Shown in pieces: positions 46,980 through 61,900 of a stretch of 64,000 nt of DNA. Below the pieces are notes generated by a model. That model saw only the letters and a list, made by a program, of their open reading frames with translations, was not told the DNA's origin and did no database searches. The stretch is from Brugia malayi (lineage: Eukaryota > Nematoda > Chromadorea > Rhabditida > Onchocercidae), in assembly GCF_000002995.4 (NCBI RefSeq), contig NW_025062475.1:248001-312000 (forward strand), read 5' to 3'. The translations under genes were made by a program, and so were the position numbers. Position 1 is the first letter of the stretch, and each line of letters starts with the position of its first letter.

Positions 46980-49900
46980 CTAGATAAGTTGTGAAATTTT
47001 GATAATTTAGTTGAAAAAAAAAACTTTTTTTTTCTAAAACATTCAAACTTTTTTTTAAAAAAAAATTGACAATTAAATTTGTGAAAGGAATATATTCCGT
47101 TTAAAAAATGTTTTAATTATTATATTAAAAAAAATAAATAATAATTTTTGCTTTATGAAATTAATTTTTTATTAATTATTTATAATTCGAATCTTTTATT
47201 CATTCAACAAATAATACAAAACATTTTAAAAACAAACAAAAAAAAATCTTTTTTTTTTCTACGAAAAATCATTTCTTTTTTTTTTTTTTTCTAATCGTTT
47301 TTATATTATTTTTTTTTTTATAAACAATAATTTCTTAAAAATTCTTAAATTTTTAGTTTTTTTTTTTTTATTAAATCATTAAATGATGAAAAAAAAAATT
47401 TTTTTTTTGAGAATTATCTGAAAAATAAAAAAGAAGGAAAATGAAAAAGAATAAAAATTATTTGAATAGTTTATAAAAACTTTTTTTTTTTAAAAAAAAT
47501 CAAAAATTTTCAGTTGAATGTTTTTTTTGTTTTTCATTGTTCAGAATAAAAAATTTTTTCTAACAATTAATAATTTAGAAAAATTTTTAAAATATAAATT
47601 ATTAATTTCTATCTAAATTTAATATTTTAAAATGCAATAAATAAATTTTAAACATTCATTTTTACAGTAAACACTAGTCTAGTGCTTGAGGAATCTCGTA
47701 TTGGAGTTGATCGTCTTCCGATCGTGGATGACAATTTATCCACACCATTAGTGGAGTATATTCCTAATACTGATTCACAACACTATCAACAACAACAACA
47801 ACAACAACAACAATTACAACAACAACAATTACAACAACAACAATTACAGCAACAACAATTACAACAACAACAATTACAACAACAACAATTACAGCAACAA
47901 CAACAACATGATTATCTGTTAGATAGTAGTAACTATACGAATTATTATCAGTCATATCAGGACAAAACGGATTTATCTATCACTGAGCTTACAACTAATT
48001 TACCAATAACACAATTTATTCATTCCGATTTATTATCATATGAATCGGAATTACCTCAACAAGTACCAATTATCTTATCACATACTGAAAGGATACCATC
48101 AAGAATGAGCATTGATTCAACATTATCAGATGATATCATTGTTAACACTCAACAATCATCTCATAATCTATTAGAACAAACAACTCTTCCTGAACATGAA
48201 TTAACACCTGTAATACCTGTAAGTTATAAAATTTACTTTTTACTTTTCTTTTCTCTTTTTTTTTTTTTTTTTAAAGTATAATTATAATGATAAAATCTAT
48301 TTATTTTCCCATTATACTATGTTATATTTTTAATAATTAAAATTTTTTTTATTTTAATTTAAAATTTTAAATTATTTTGCTTAGTTTTTTTTTTTATAGA
48401 CAACAAGTACGGAAGTAACAGAGCAAGAATCAAACAATTATAAATCATTAAATTGTAATTTAACAATTATCACTAAAGAATTAGGATCGAAAGAACATTC
48501 ACAACAAAAGAATATAGCACCAGAAAAATTGGAAAATATCAGAAAAGATGAGAAAAAAGAAAGGCCTAAAAAGCCAAGACCAGTATGTTTTTTTTTTGTT
48601 TTAAATTCAAAAAAAAAACTGGAAAATTTTAAAATAGATTTATTTATTAAAAATGAGTAAAAAATTTATTTTTTTATGCATATTTTATAAGTAAAGTAAA
48701 GTAAAAAGTAAATGATAGATATAATTTTGTAAAAGAAATATCAAAATTTTAGCTATCGATACGAGAACTTCAAAATGCTCCAGTACCAATACGACCTCAA
48801 AAATCAAAACCACCGTCTAAATCACAATTACTAATGGAAAAGCTTAAAGCAAGCATTGAAGCTGATAAATTGAAACCAAAAAAAGATGTCAAATCAAAAC
48901 TTCATGATTTATTGATTGTATCAGCAACACCTGTTCGACGTATGCAATCACAAACGATTACTGATGAAAATGAAGGTTAAAAGTTAATAACTTTACTTAC
49001 TTAATCTAACATTTTAATTTATAACTTTTAATTTAATACTACATTTAGTGTAAAAGAATGAAAAAAAAAAATGGAATACACCTGTATATAATTAGAAATA
49101 ATAATTGTAGTAGTACTACTATAGTAGCAGTAAACAAATAGTAACAATAAATGAATTAGAGAACAATTGTGGATTACTATGGTCGAGGTCAAAGGTAAAA
49201 TGATCCTTTTCTAATTAGGGAATATTTGTGGATTATTATAATTAGGGTCAAAGATAAAATGTTCCTTCCATCATAAGGGAACATTTGTAAATTATTATGG
49301 TCAGGGTCAAAGGTGAAATGATCTTTTCTTCTTACTACACTTTACCAATTTTTTGGAATTCTCTTTTTTTTTTTTTTTTTTTTTCTATTTAGTTCTATAT
49401 TTTTATAAAAATAATAAAGTTGTATTTTTTTTTTTTTGCTTAAATTAAAAGTAATATCAAAGTAAAAAAAAAAAAAATGAATTTTAAATATTGGAAATTT
49501 CTAGAAAAAACAAAAATTCAAAATTTGTTTTCATCTTCAATTCTGACAATTTTTTAATTGCTTTTATGTAAGCTTCAAGTAAAATATTATTTGTGATTAG
49601 TTTTCTAATAAATTTATAAACTGTCAAATTTTTCTTTATGCTATTAACTATTATCCTAGTAAGCCTTCAATTTTAAAAAAAAAAATTACTCAGTTCTTGA
49701 AATATCTTCTAATCATCTTTATTTTAATTTATCGAAGAAAGAAATTTATTTTCTTTAATTGCAAAACAAAGATTAAATTTTACAAATTGAAATCTCATTC
49801 TTGTTTGGCAAAAATAGGAATAAAAATAATTATTTATCATTTTAAATTCATTAAGATATTCTTACCTTCCTTTGTTCATTTATTTATTTGCTATCAATTT

Positions 49901-52900
49901 ATTGTTTCTTTTTTTTTTTTTATTTTCTTCAATAATAGAAAAAACATAATTTTATCAGAATAAATTCTATTAAATTGTCTCTAGCTATTGATGATACTAA
50001 TAAAATATAATTATTTTTCAAAATTAATAGATTAATAAATTTTTTGCATTTCAAAAAAAGATTAATTAGCTTATATGCAAATTTCATATTAACATTATTT
50101 TATTTATTCATAAATATTATCATATCTGTATGCTTGTTCAAACTTTCTGTTAACTTAATTTTATCTCAGATTGTTTACTTCTAATATTTTTTTGATCAAA
50201 AAAAAAAAAAAAAAAACTTAACTTTTTGAAATTTCTTGTTCGTTAGCTATTTGTGATATTAATTGTTAATCTTTACTCTAATTATTTTTGTTATTATTAT
50301 TATTATTATTGATGATGTTGGGTGGTAATTTGCTTAAAAAAAACAAAAACAAAAATTTTTTTTATCGTTTTTTGTTTTGTTTTGCTAATCGAAGCATTCA
50401 TTTTATTCGGATTGCTTAATTAATTGCTAGTCAAAAATTCAATTTTTGGTGCAAACACTCAACAAAATTAGTTTTTTATTTTATTTTATTTTATTGTTTT
50501 TTATTTTCTCATTTCTAATCATTCATTTATTGTTTTTTGTTAGTTCATAAACATTAAAAAAAAAAAAAAAAAAAAGTGATACATAACAAATAAACATTAA
50601 ATGATGTTTATATAAACTTAATGCTAAGATTATTTTTGATAATTATAAAATTTGCTCTATAAATTATGCAAATGACATTATAAAATGAAACAATTTGCTA
50701 TAGTTTTGATTGTGTCGTCGTGAAATTCATTTTCATTTGTTTCATTTTTAAATTTTTGATTTATTATTATTATTTTCTATTTGATATATCAAATTAAATT
50801 GAATTAGAAACACGAGAAATCATATTTCTTTCCAATAATTTTTCAATTAATTCATTTTTTTTTTTTTTTTTTTTTGCTTTGACTATGTTAAATTTTTATC
50901 TTTTATGGTAAATTTGAAGTTTCTTTTTTTTTTTTTCTTTGATTTGTAACTTTTTTCAATTACACAGTTTACTTGTGATTTAATCATTTCAATAATTTCA
51001 AAAAATTTGATTTGTCATTTTTTATAGCATTAACTTTTTGCTTTAAGTATTGTATAAAATATGTTCAAAAAGTAATTTCTCATACATATTTTTGGATCCT
51101 AGAAATGTAACATTAAAATAAAAAAAATTTTTATTGAAAAAGTGGTTTTAGAATGAAGTAGGAAGAGAGATAAAAATTGAAATTAGCTTCTCACAAAATG
51201 ATTTATTGTTTATTTGTTTGTGAAATGAAAAAAGGAAGAAGAAATGCTTATCGTTTGATGTAAACATTATTGTTTGATATGTTATAGAGATTTTAATTTT
51301 TTTTTCGTGAAAAAAAAAAAAATGTTTCTTAAGTAATAACAATAAAATATTTATTAATTTTACAAATAATAATAATCTGTAATAAATTTTGATTAATTTA
51401 AAAAAGAAAAAAAAAAGAAATTTGTGTTTTTTATTTTTTTTTTTGTAAATAGTGAAAAATTTTTAGAATTTCAGAAGTACAAATTTGATTTTCCTATGAA
51501 AAAATCTATGCTTACGAGAACTTTTCATTTTCTTTCTTTTTTTTTTTTGTATGTAATTTTTTTTTTTTTTTTTTTAGTAATACATTTCATAGTACGAAAG
51601 AAAAGTTGAAAATGTTGAAAATATTAGATGAAAGTAAACAGAAACCAAAAGAAAGAAAAAAAAATTTTTTTTTTTTCTGATAAAAAAAATTTTCAAAAAT
51701 TATTTGCTATTCAACAAAAGTATTTTTTTTTTTTTTTTTAAATACTTTTTAATTTAAAAAAAAAACGAAAAGATAGCATTACTTTTATTACTGGTTCTTT
51801 TTGATTGAAGATCATTTTTAACTTATCATAATATCAGTCAATCATTTGGGTTTTAAAATGAACTTTCATCTTCATTCTTGTTTCTATTTCATTCCTCAAA
51901 AATTATTTCTATATTTTTTCTTGCTTATTTTGGAAATATTTTTTTTTTTTAAATGATAAATTTGATATGAAATAAAATTTTTGAGAAATTAGAATTTCAT
52001 TTTAATCATTTTTACCATTTAACACTAATTAAGAAAGCAACCGTTGTTAGATGGTATAAATCTTAATCATATTACTTTGTTAGTTAATATCAAAATTGGA
52101 TTTTCATGTAATTTTGCGCCTTGTAAACAATTTTTACGCCTCATAAAACTATAATAAGTTCTTATTTATTACTACTGATAAGTAAACATTAAATTTTGTA
52201 CTCAATTTTTATCTTTAATTTCCTAAAATATTTTCTTTCAATCAATTGTTCTAACAAGTAATTATTGTTTCATTCTTTCCAGTATTAAATTAAAATTAGA
52301 GTTTAAATCATTGAAATTTATCAAGTATTTATGTTGAATATTAAATTTAGCATTTAATAATTGTATATGGTTGATCGTTTTATTATGCATTTTATATTAT
52401 AAATTTTTTTTTTCTTATATTTAAAATTTTTTATATATAAATTTAGTAAACTCAAATTTTATCGGATTGAATTTTAATTCCTTTCTAACTCACCATTAAT
52501 TTCATCTTACATAATTTGGAGCGCTTTTCCAATGTTAAACTTAATTAGTTTAATTCATTGAAATTTATTTAAATCAAGTATTTAAATTGAATTATAAATT
52601 TAGCATACAATTAATAATGAATTAGAAGATAGTGATGCATTAAATTTTACGAATTCTTTTTTTTAAAAAAAAATTATTTATGCATTTATAATAATTGATG
52701 AAAACTTTTCATATTAATCTTCTATAATTGACTATGTCTAGCTATAGATTATCAATTAATTTAGCAGATCGAAGGATTAAAATTGTTATCAGTAGATCAA
52801 TTAGCGCAATCTGTGTATTTTTGTTCTTCTCAAATCAATGCGCCTTAAGAGTAAAAGCATCGATTGATAAAAATGTTAGTTAGTTAATTAGTTAAGATTA

Positions 52901-55900
52901 CTCTAAATCATTTTGTCATATTTTTGGTAATTGGTTAATGACATTGCTAAGATGACAATTTTAACAAGAAAAATAAATAAATTAATTAGTATGAATCATT
53001 GTAAATATTTATCCTAAATGAATAATTGTTATATTATACTACATGTTTTTATTTTTTTAATATTTTTAAATCATCTACTTTTAATTACTCATTATCTTAT
53101 AATATTATTACTTTATGCTAATACTATCAAAATGAATGATTAAATTCATTTCAAATCCTTCATTGGTTTCAGATTTCGCCTTGCGCAATTGTCATCCTTT
53201 CTACAATTACTTATATTGTGTTATCGATCGAATATATATATTTTTAATTTAAACTTTTTCACATTCATTCATTCCTATTTTTTATTTTTTGCAAAGTATG
53301 AAGTATCATATTTAAAAAAAAATTGACAGGAATTTTCGATTTATCAGTTTGCACATTTATTTATGTTTTATTATCAAATTGCAAAGAGACTAACTCACTT
53401 GAATTCATCATCATATCCTATTATGTTTTTTTTTTTTCGTTTCTATTCTTTTAGAATTTTATTCCCTTCTTTTTTTCTTTCAAGTAAATCTGATTTCTAT
53501 TTTTTTTTTTTTCAGATGTTTACATTTTCTGATCAGATTCAATTGAATGTTGAGTTGAAGTATTTAGCTATTGTTAATTTAAGAAATAAAATTTGTTATA
53601 AAATAAAATTATATTTGCATATAAAACTAATTTTCATATGGATTTTTTTTTTTTTTTTCATTTTCTAATTTTATCAATGAACTACTTTTGTAATAACACT
53701 ATCAATCAATAACATAAAAAAGTTTGATAAGAACATTGTTTTTATTTGTTCATGATAATTTATCTGAAACATTTTGCGTTGCAATATCTTTTTATGTTCT
53801 ATTTTTTTTTAAAGATTAAAATTTGTAATTTGAAGTTTATTTTTGCATATTTTTATTTATTTATTTATTTTTTAATTTTCATTTGTAGAAGAAAAGATGC
53901 CTGCTAATGAAGAAAATAAAAAGATACTTCATCCATCATCACCAAATGCAAAACGTCGACGAAATGAAGCATTGAAAACGGTAGCAAATTCAAGAGGTCA
54001 ACCTGGACGACTTCGATCAACACAGCAACCTAATAATGTCACCAACACAATGACAGCTACATCACGACCAGTTACAAAGCAAAGACAATTATTAACTCAG
54101 CCAAAAACTTTTCAAAAAGGTATTATTATTTATTGATTTAAATGAAATTATTTTAACAATTAACACATGAATAGTTTATTTTATATGAATTTTCAATCTA
54201 TCATATATTGATAAATTCATATTCAGTCTAACTTTTGAATATTTTTAAATTAATTTTAAGTTATATTCGTAATCTTTCATGCATTGAATAATTATTTTAT
54301 TTTGAGATTAATAGATTTAGTGATTCATATTTTTATTCTGTTTTAGTTATGCTAATATTTTTCTTTCCATTAATTAGATCTAACTTTTTTTTTTCTTTTT
54401 TTTTTTTTATAAACTATCTTATCAGTGAAATTTGTAATATATATTTTAATATGGTATGATACTAGATTAGTAAATTTGTTTGATTTTTAATTGCAAAATG
54501 AAAGTTAATAGACTTTTTGAGGGATGATTATTACTATCTTTGACATAAAGTTAATAAAATTTTTATCACTTAAACTAAGGCTATCTTTCTAATATGTATT
54601 TTAAAATCTGTTATAAATTTTTTTTTTTTTTAAAGTATTGTTTAAATTAAATCAAATCAGTTATCATATTCATCTTGCATCAATATCTATCTTTTGATTA
54701 TTTACTCTTATTGCTCTATAGAAGTAATAATATTTGTTATATCTTAGGAACTATTTTGGTAAAGTATTCTTATATAAAATGTTGAAATTTTTTTTTTTTT
54801 TTAAACTTAAAAATAATGATAATTGTTTAGATGATTGCATTGCAAATTTTTTGAATCAAATTTTTGAAAGGAATACATTTTAAAATGATAAATACACTGC
54901 GATAATTTTAGGCTCACTTACAGTACGATCGGAAAAGTTGAAAAAAGAAATTTCCAAAGAGCTACCTACTTTAAATTCTAAATCAATACCTCAAACATCA
55001 AATATCACAAGAACAGAACGTAAGTATTGATTTCCCTATGAAAGTTCAGCTTTATGCTTAATTGAAATTTTAAATTGTAAAAGGGAAGATTTCACATTGT
55101 TGCATTTGGCGCTGATGTCCTATTATCCAGTGCAATTGAAAAAGAAAATAATTGGAGAAAATTGGGATTGAAAATGAAATATATGGAAAATGTGGATTTT
55201 ATTCCTTGGACTGATTGACCTATGTAATTTAATAGTGTAACATTGAATGGTTGAATGTAAGAAATTCGAATAAATTCGATTTAATTTTTTTATTTTCAAA
55301 TTTAAAATATTTGAAATATAAGAAATTCATTTCTCCATTATCTTATTTAACTCTTTTAATTTCTTTACATACTTTTGTTGATTTGATGAAGTTCATCTTA
55401 TATTACATAAATAAAACCATTCATTAAACTATTATCTGGGTTAAATTTCGAAATTATCATAAATTTTAGGAAGTAAATTTGTTGATTAAGTTGGATAATA
55501 TATTTTAACAACTAACAAATCTGTCTTCTCTCTCATTTTCTTCTATACTTGATAAATTTTTTCTTGCAGAAAGATTAAAATTAATTTTGCATAAATTAAA
55601 AATTATTAATTAATGAATGAATCAATAACTTTTATATTGCAATAATCTGATGCTAGAAGAAATTATAATAATGCTCAAGGTGAATGTTTCTCATCATAAC
55701 TCCATTTTTACGATCGCTTTGTACATTTCATTGCTGCAACCTAAATATTTCCTGTTTCGTAGTTTTGATTAAATTACCTGAATTTGTGCCAATTTACTCT
55801 CAGATTTGCTTAGACCATTTCAACAAGTTAAAATTCATCTTTTCTCCTCGTTTAGCATCTGTAACTCTCTGATAGATCAGAGACTGTTCTCAACAATAGT

Positions 55901-58900
55901 TCCAAGATTGATTTATTGTTCTCAACGATTAAATGTTATAATCGAATAACAAATATGATTATGATCGTAGTGCTCATCTCCAATGACACCTAATTAATCA
56001 AAAAATTTGCACCTTATAAATGATATCTTTCTTCTGTATGCTACAGTATGCAGTTGTATTACGGTATCGCTATAGTTGTATTACAGTATCACATAATGTT
56101 ATCACAAATTTTAAATCTCCATGTGACATCTAATTGATCAAAAAATTTGCACTTTGTAAATAATATCTTCTGTATGCTACAGTATGCAATTGTATTACGG
56201 TATCAGTACTGTTATATTACAGTATCATGTAGTGTTATCACAAATTTTAAATCTCCAGTGACATCTAATTAATCAAAAAATTTGCACCTTATGATAATAT
56301 CTTCCTTCTTTATGCTACAGTATGCAGTCGTATTACGGTATCACTATAGTTATATTACAGTATCACATAATGTTATCATAAATTTTAACATTACAACCTT
56401 TCCAATTCCATCTTTTAAACTTTTTACAGTGTTAGGCGTGTAATTTATGTTTTCAAGTATTCTGTTTTACAGTGACTGTTGTTAAAATTTTAATGTGAGA
56501 TGTTCCAAGTTATGCTCAAAATTTATATTACTTTTTTTAAAATGTTGAAGTATTGAAGTGATTTTTTTTTTTTTTTTTTTAGCATTACATTCCGGTTTAC
56601 CTACATCATCTGCAGCACATTCATTACTTAAAGTTCGTAAAACCGGGAAGCAACTTACACCAATGACAAATGAAACGCACCAAGGTTAGTTAATATTTGT
56701 TAACTTTATTAATTTTTCGATTATTACATTACAAGTTAACTTATTTGTATTTAAACTAATTCCATCAACTGGAAATTTATTTTGTTATAGAATTGTAAAA
56801 GATGATATGAAATGAAATTTGAGGATTGTTTGAGAGTTTCTAAAATCTAACAACCTTTTTTTAATCATAAATTGCAAATGAATTCATAATTTTTATCCTA
56901 AATTAATTAATTCATTTCAAATTAAACACATCTTAAGATTATGAACATTTTGCTTCCATTCTACAATTTTCTTTTTTTTTTTTCAAAAAACAGAAATGAA
57001 TGTTATTATTATTATGTGTTGGTACTGTAACATTTGAAGTTTATATGCGCTCTTGTCATAATTTAAAGGCGATGATGCAATATTACTGTAGTAGGAAATA
57101 CAAAATATTGATCGATTGATTGATGGAAAGTATAAATTTATCACATTGATTAATATATTTGTTGAAAAGTTTTGTAGTATAATTTAGCATCCTGAAATTA
57201 TCAATTGAAATCAAAATTATTCAAAAAATCATTGGTGTATTTCAATATGATTTCACTTCTATATCTTATACAATTAATTTTAAAAGCATAAATTGAAAAA
57301 TAAATTCATAAATACAATTGTTTAGCTAAAATACAAGTGAATATTTAATTCCAACGTGCTAAGATTATTTAACTAAATGCGTCGTTTGGTGTTTAATCGG
57401 CTTTTCGGCGAATCAAATACGATTTTGTATTCTGAGAGGTGGGAAATTCGCCTAGGATGATTTCTCTCTTAAGATTAAAATTATAAAATTCGTTGGATTA
57501 AATTTCATTAGATTTCTCAAATTGTCAAAGCAAACTAATATACAATTGTAACAAGGCTTTAACGAATTTGAATATATTCCGAGAAATTTTTACTATCTAT
57601 GAAGAATTCTAAATGAAATGAGCAATTTTCAGTGCTTAAATAATTTTTGTTTCGGAAAGCAAAAAGGTTCATATTTTTAATTTATTGTTAAATTAAACTT
57701 CTAAATATAATTTATTAAAAAATTTTCAAAATCTTCATTTTCAGATGACACTTTGAAATTAAAGAGATTAACAGATGCTGTTCGTGGATTTGATGTTCTT
57801 GCTGTTGTCTTCGGTCAACAAATTCAAAAAGTTTCATTTTCTTTTACTTGATTAATTAACTGTAAGTAGATGACAGAAAGTATTTAAATATATTTAAGTA
57901 TTTAAAATTTAAATGTCAAAAATATTTAAAATTGATATATTTTGTTTAACTTTGTGTCTTATAATTTTAAGCAAAAATTTGAACTGATCTTAAAATTATT
58001 TTCTTAGCTTAGAAATTTCGAAAAAAAAAAAACCCATTCAAATTATAATTGATTATATTTCATATGAAATTATATTCAATTAAAATTGGGAAATTTCTCA
58101 AAATTTTTTAAATTCGAACAAAATTATTTGAAACAAAAGTTTATTTTATTCATTATTAATTATTACAATCAATTATCATTTTAAAAATTTTTAGTGCAAT
58201 GAAGAATTACATGCAGCACTTGAACAGAATAAGAAATACGGTACGCTTTTAATCTAAAATTAATTTAAAAAAAAAAAAAATTTATTTAAACATAAGCAAA
58301 ATTTAAAAACTTGTAAATCTTTTTTATAAGAAGATTTTATTGATTTTATTTTATTGATTTGATACTACAGATTTTATTGATTATCCTGAAAAAGAATTTT
58401 TACATTACTAAGTTTCAACATATTACAAAGATAAATTTTCGTTTGTTTGTTAACTTTTTAATTACCTTTTTTTTTTTTTTTTTTTACTTAAAAATATTTT
58501 AGCGATCGTTTTGTTCTCGCTAATATCCATTAATTATATTAATTCATTAATGGATCAAGAATTTAGTAAAATTGAATGATTAGTTTACAAATGAATGAAT
58601 GTGAAATTTTGATTGAATGAACTAAAACAGAAAAATTTTTTGAGTGTTTGATATAGAAAATTTCAAAAATTAAATTTATTACAATTTGAACTAAAAAAAA
58701 AAAAAATTACACTAATTAATGAACTAATCATTGATTGAATTCAAGGGCATTTTTTTGTATTTTTATTCATACATAATTTATAATTGTAAGTTAAAATTTC
58801 AATGAATCATTTCATCTATTTCAGTAAGCATTGAAGTTAAATTTGGACAAAAAAAGATTAGTCCAAATTTGACTATTAATTTAAATTCTATTTAAATTTT

Positions 58901-61900
58901 TAAATTTATGGAAGAATAGAATTAGTAGTAGCTTTTCAGAATCTCACGTAAAAGCATTGGAAATTAAATATGAGGAATTACTGATAGCAGTAAATGCTGA
59001 TCACACTCGACAAATTGATAATGGTTTGTTAATTTCTTTCTTTTTCTTTTTTTTTTTCAAGTATTGAATTTTAATACAAATTTATTTATGGAAATTAGCA
59101 ATGATAATTGTATAAATTGAAAAAGATATGTTAGTTTGAAATTTATTATCACTCAATTTTTGTTACGAAATTACTGATAATTGCTGATAATATTGATTAC
59201 TATTGATTGTATTGTTTGAATCGCAAATAAATTATTAACTTTATTAATGAATTCAACAAATTATTTGTGTTAATATTATTTGTAAGTGTGAATTGTCAAA
59301 AATAATTATTATATTGTTTTTGGACTGTTTTTATATTTTCTTAACAATGCTTATTTATTATTAGCCTTAAATATATTTGTGCTAAAATAGTGAACAAATT
59401 ATTGTAAAATATTTTCATATATTTTTGAAAAATTCAATGAAACTTTTTAAGTATTAAAAAAATTTTTTTTAAAAAAGGAGAAAATGAATTAACAAATAGT
59501 AATTTTCTTTTCTTTTTTTTTTTTTTAAATTATACTTTGATTCTTTTCTTTTGAAGTATGTTTTTAGATGCTATTATTTTTTACAATCTAATTTTAAGTA
59601 ATTATTGCAAATTTCATTTAAAATCATTCTTGATGATGATATGTGACACTTTAATGTAATTTATGTCTTTTCAATTCTTTTTTTTCTTAAACCCTTTCAC
59701 TTCATCCATTTTAGAGACCTTGAAAACAAGTTATTTGTCAAAGTGTTGGTAAAAAAAAATGAAGGAAAAATAAAAAAAAAAAATATTAAGGACATAATAT
59801 TTTTTCGAATCTTACTTCTCAGATATTAAGTTTTTCTTCTTTTTTTTTTTATTGCTTTTATTGATTTTCTGCTTTTTCTTTTTTTTTTTTTGATTATAAA
59901 AATAGATCAATTTATGAAAGTGAAAGAAAAAAAAAAATTAAATTTAAGCATTCTTTTTTTTTTTTTTTTTTTTTATTGGTTAATAAATTAAAAATTTATT
60001 TATGAAAATAAATGATATAATGGATAGCAGAAGGAAAAATTGATCTGATCCATAGTATCAAAGTAAAACAGTTCATTCACTTTTTAGTGATAATTTGAGA
60101 TATAATAGAATGATAATTTTTATCTTGTCTATTTAAATCAAATTATCATTAATTGCTACTTATATTGCAAATTCTCATATAAAATTTTATTCATTTTAGT
60201 TTCTTTCACAAATTATTGAGTTTTTGCTTTTTTTTTTTTTTTTTTTTTCGAATTAAATACTTTAATGAATTTTTTCTTTTTCGTTTTTTTTTTTCGTTTT
60301 TTTTTTTTTCTGCAATGAAAAGCAAACAAAATTATTCAAACATTTGGCCTTTCATTATCAGTGGCGTAAATCTGTTTTAATATCGTTGTATCGGTGACAT
60401 TTAATTTTGCGTCACAAATTTTCTTTGTATAAATTCGTTTGTCTACGATGAAAAGTTCGAATGACGAAATGGCTACTAATTTTACTAAGATATGCAACAA
60501 TATGAAGAAAAGAAAGAAATTTTTAAATGATTTTTTTTTTTTTTGAAAAAAAAAAGAAATTATTGATTGGAATTTTTATCATTTCATATCCAAAAAAGTG
60601 CTATTTGAACTTATTTTCACTTCAAAATTTTTCTTTTTTTTTTTTGGAATTGTTGAATTGAACATAAATCAAAAAGAAAAAAAAAAACAGATTATATCGA
60701 TTTAAATTTGAAAAAACATAAATTGAAAATAGAATTATTTCATCAATTTTGTGAGAATATTTGAAATTTGCATGTTTATATGATGGTGAAGAATTTTTTC
60801 TACTTTAACCAACTGATGAAAAAAAAAAAAGAAAAGAAAAAAATGATAGAATAAAATTTGTTTTAGTTACTTTTAAAATATTTAAATTGAAAATTTAATT
60901 TAAAAGCTTCAACACTTGATAAGCGTTGAATAATTTATAATTGAAAATGACAAAGTATGGATTTATATGCAAATTTAGGATATTTTGAAGTGGTAGAGCT
61001 TAAAAGTAATATCAAGGACACATGATGACCTTCTTTTATTCTTTGTAAATTCAACAGTTCATTAAGCATTTATTGTTACAATTTAAAATTGATTATAAAT
61101 TTGCATTGTAAGAATTAAATGCATTTCATTTGGCTATCATTAAAAACTTTTTAAGCTAAAGCTAAAAAGTTTCTTTGCTTGCATTGATTGCACTGATTGC
61201 ATGCATTATTCTTGCATGCAATCAATGCATCAATGCTTTTCATTGCATTACATCAAGGGACTAAACTTGCAGAAAATATGTAAATTTCAAGGTTTTATCA
61301 AATAATATTTAAGTTTTTTATTTTCTATGATGATCAATTATTTACTTTCATCTTAATCACTCTATAATCTTTTTTATTTATTCTAGAAATTTCAAGTTTT
61401 CGTTTTTTTCTTTTCTTTTCTTCTCCATCTATTTTTTAAAGTTCAATAATATATTTTGTTCATATTTAATTAATTTCAATTTCAATTATTCTATCATTTA
61501 TCTTTTGACCTCTCTTTTTGATCCTTTCATCTTATTTACAAATAAAAATAAAAATCAAATTACTAAATTATTTGTAAAAGCATTTTTGTATTCTTTTCTT
61601 TTCTATCTTCATACTATTTTCATTCATACAATTCAAATACTAATTTATTATCTTTACAAGAGAAAGATGAGAGAGAGAGAGAGAGGGAAAGAGAGAATAA
61701 AAGAGAAAATGTTAGAAGAAAGAAAAGATCAATGAATAGGGATCATTTTTAAGGGGTTTTATCATTTTGTTCATTAACAAATTTCCTACTTTTCTTATCG
61801 TCTTCGTATTGCTCTTTATTTGACGCATCCTTATTGGTTATTCAAATTTCTAATTTCTCTGACAAAAAAAAAAAAAAAAAAAAGGCTAAAAATTAGCAAA

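Noticed and set aside
47764..47955. Val-rich minus-strand ORF
   Set aside because: Complement of the CAA repeat (GTT codons) in exon 7.
55684..55872. 62-codon ORF with several Cys in CLIP intron 11
   Set aside because: No plausible splice donor and no family; composition only slightly above background.
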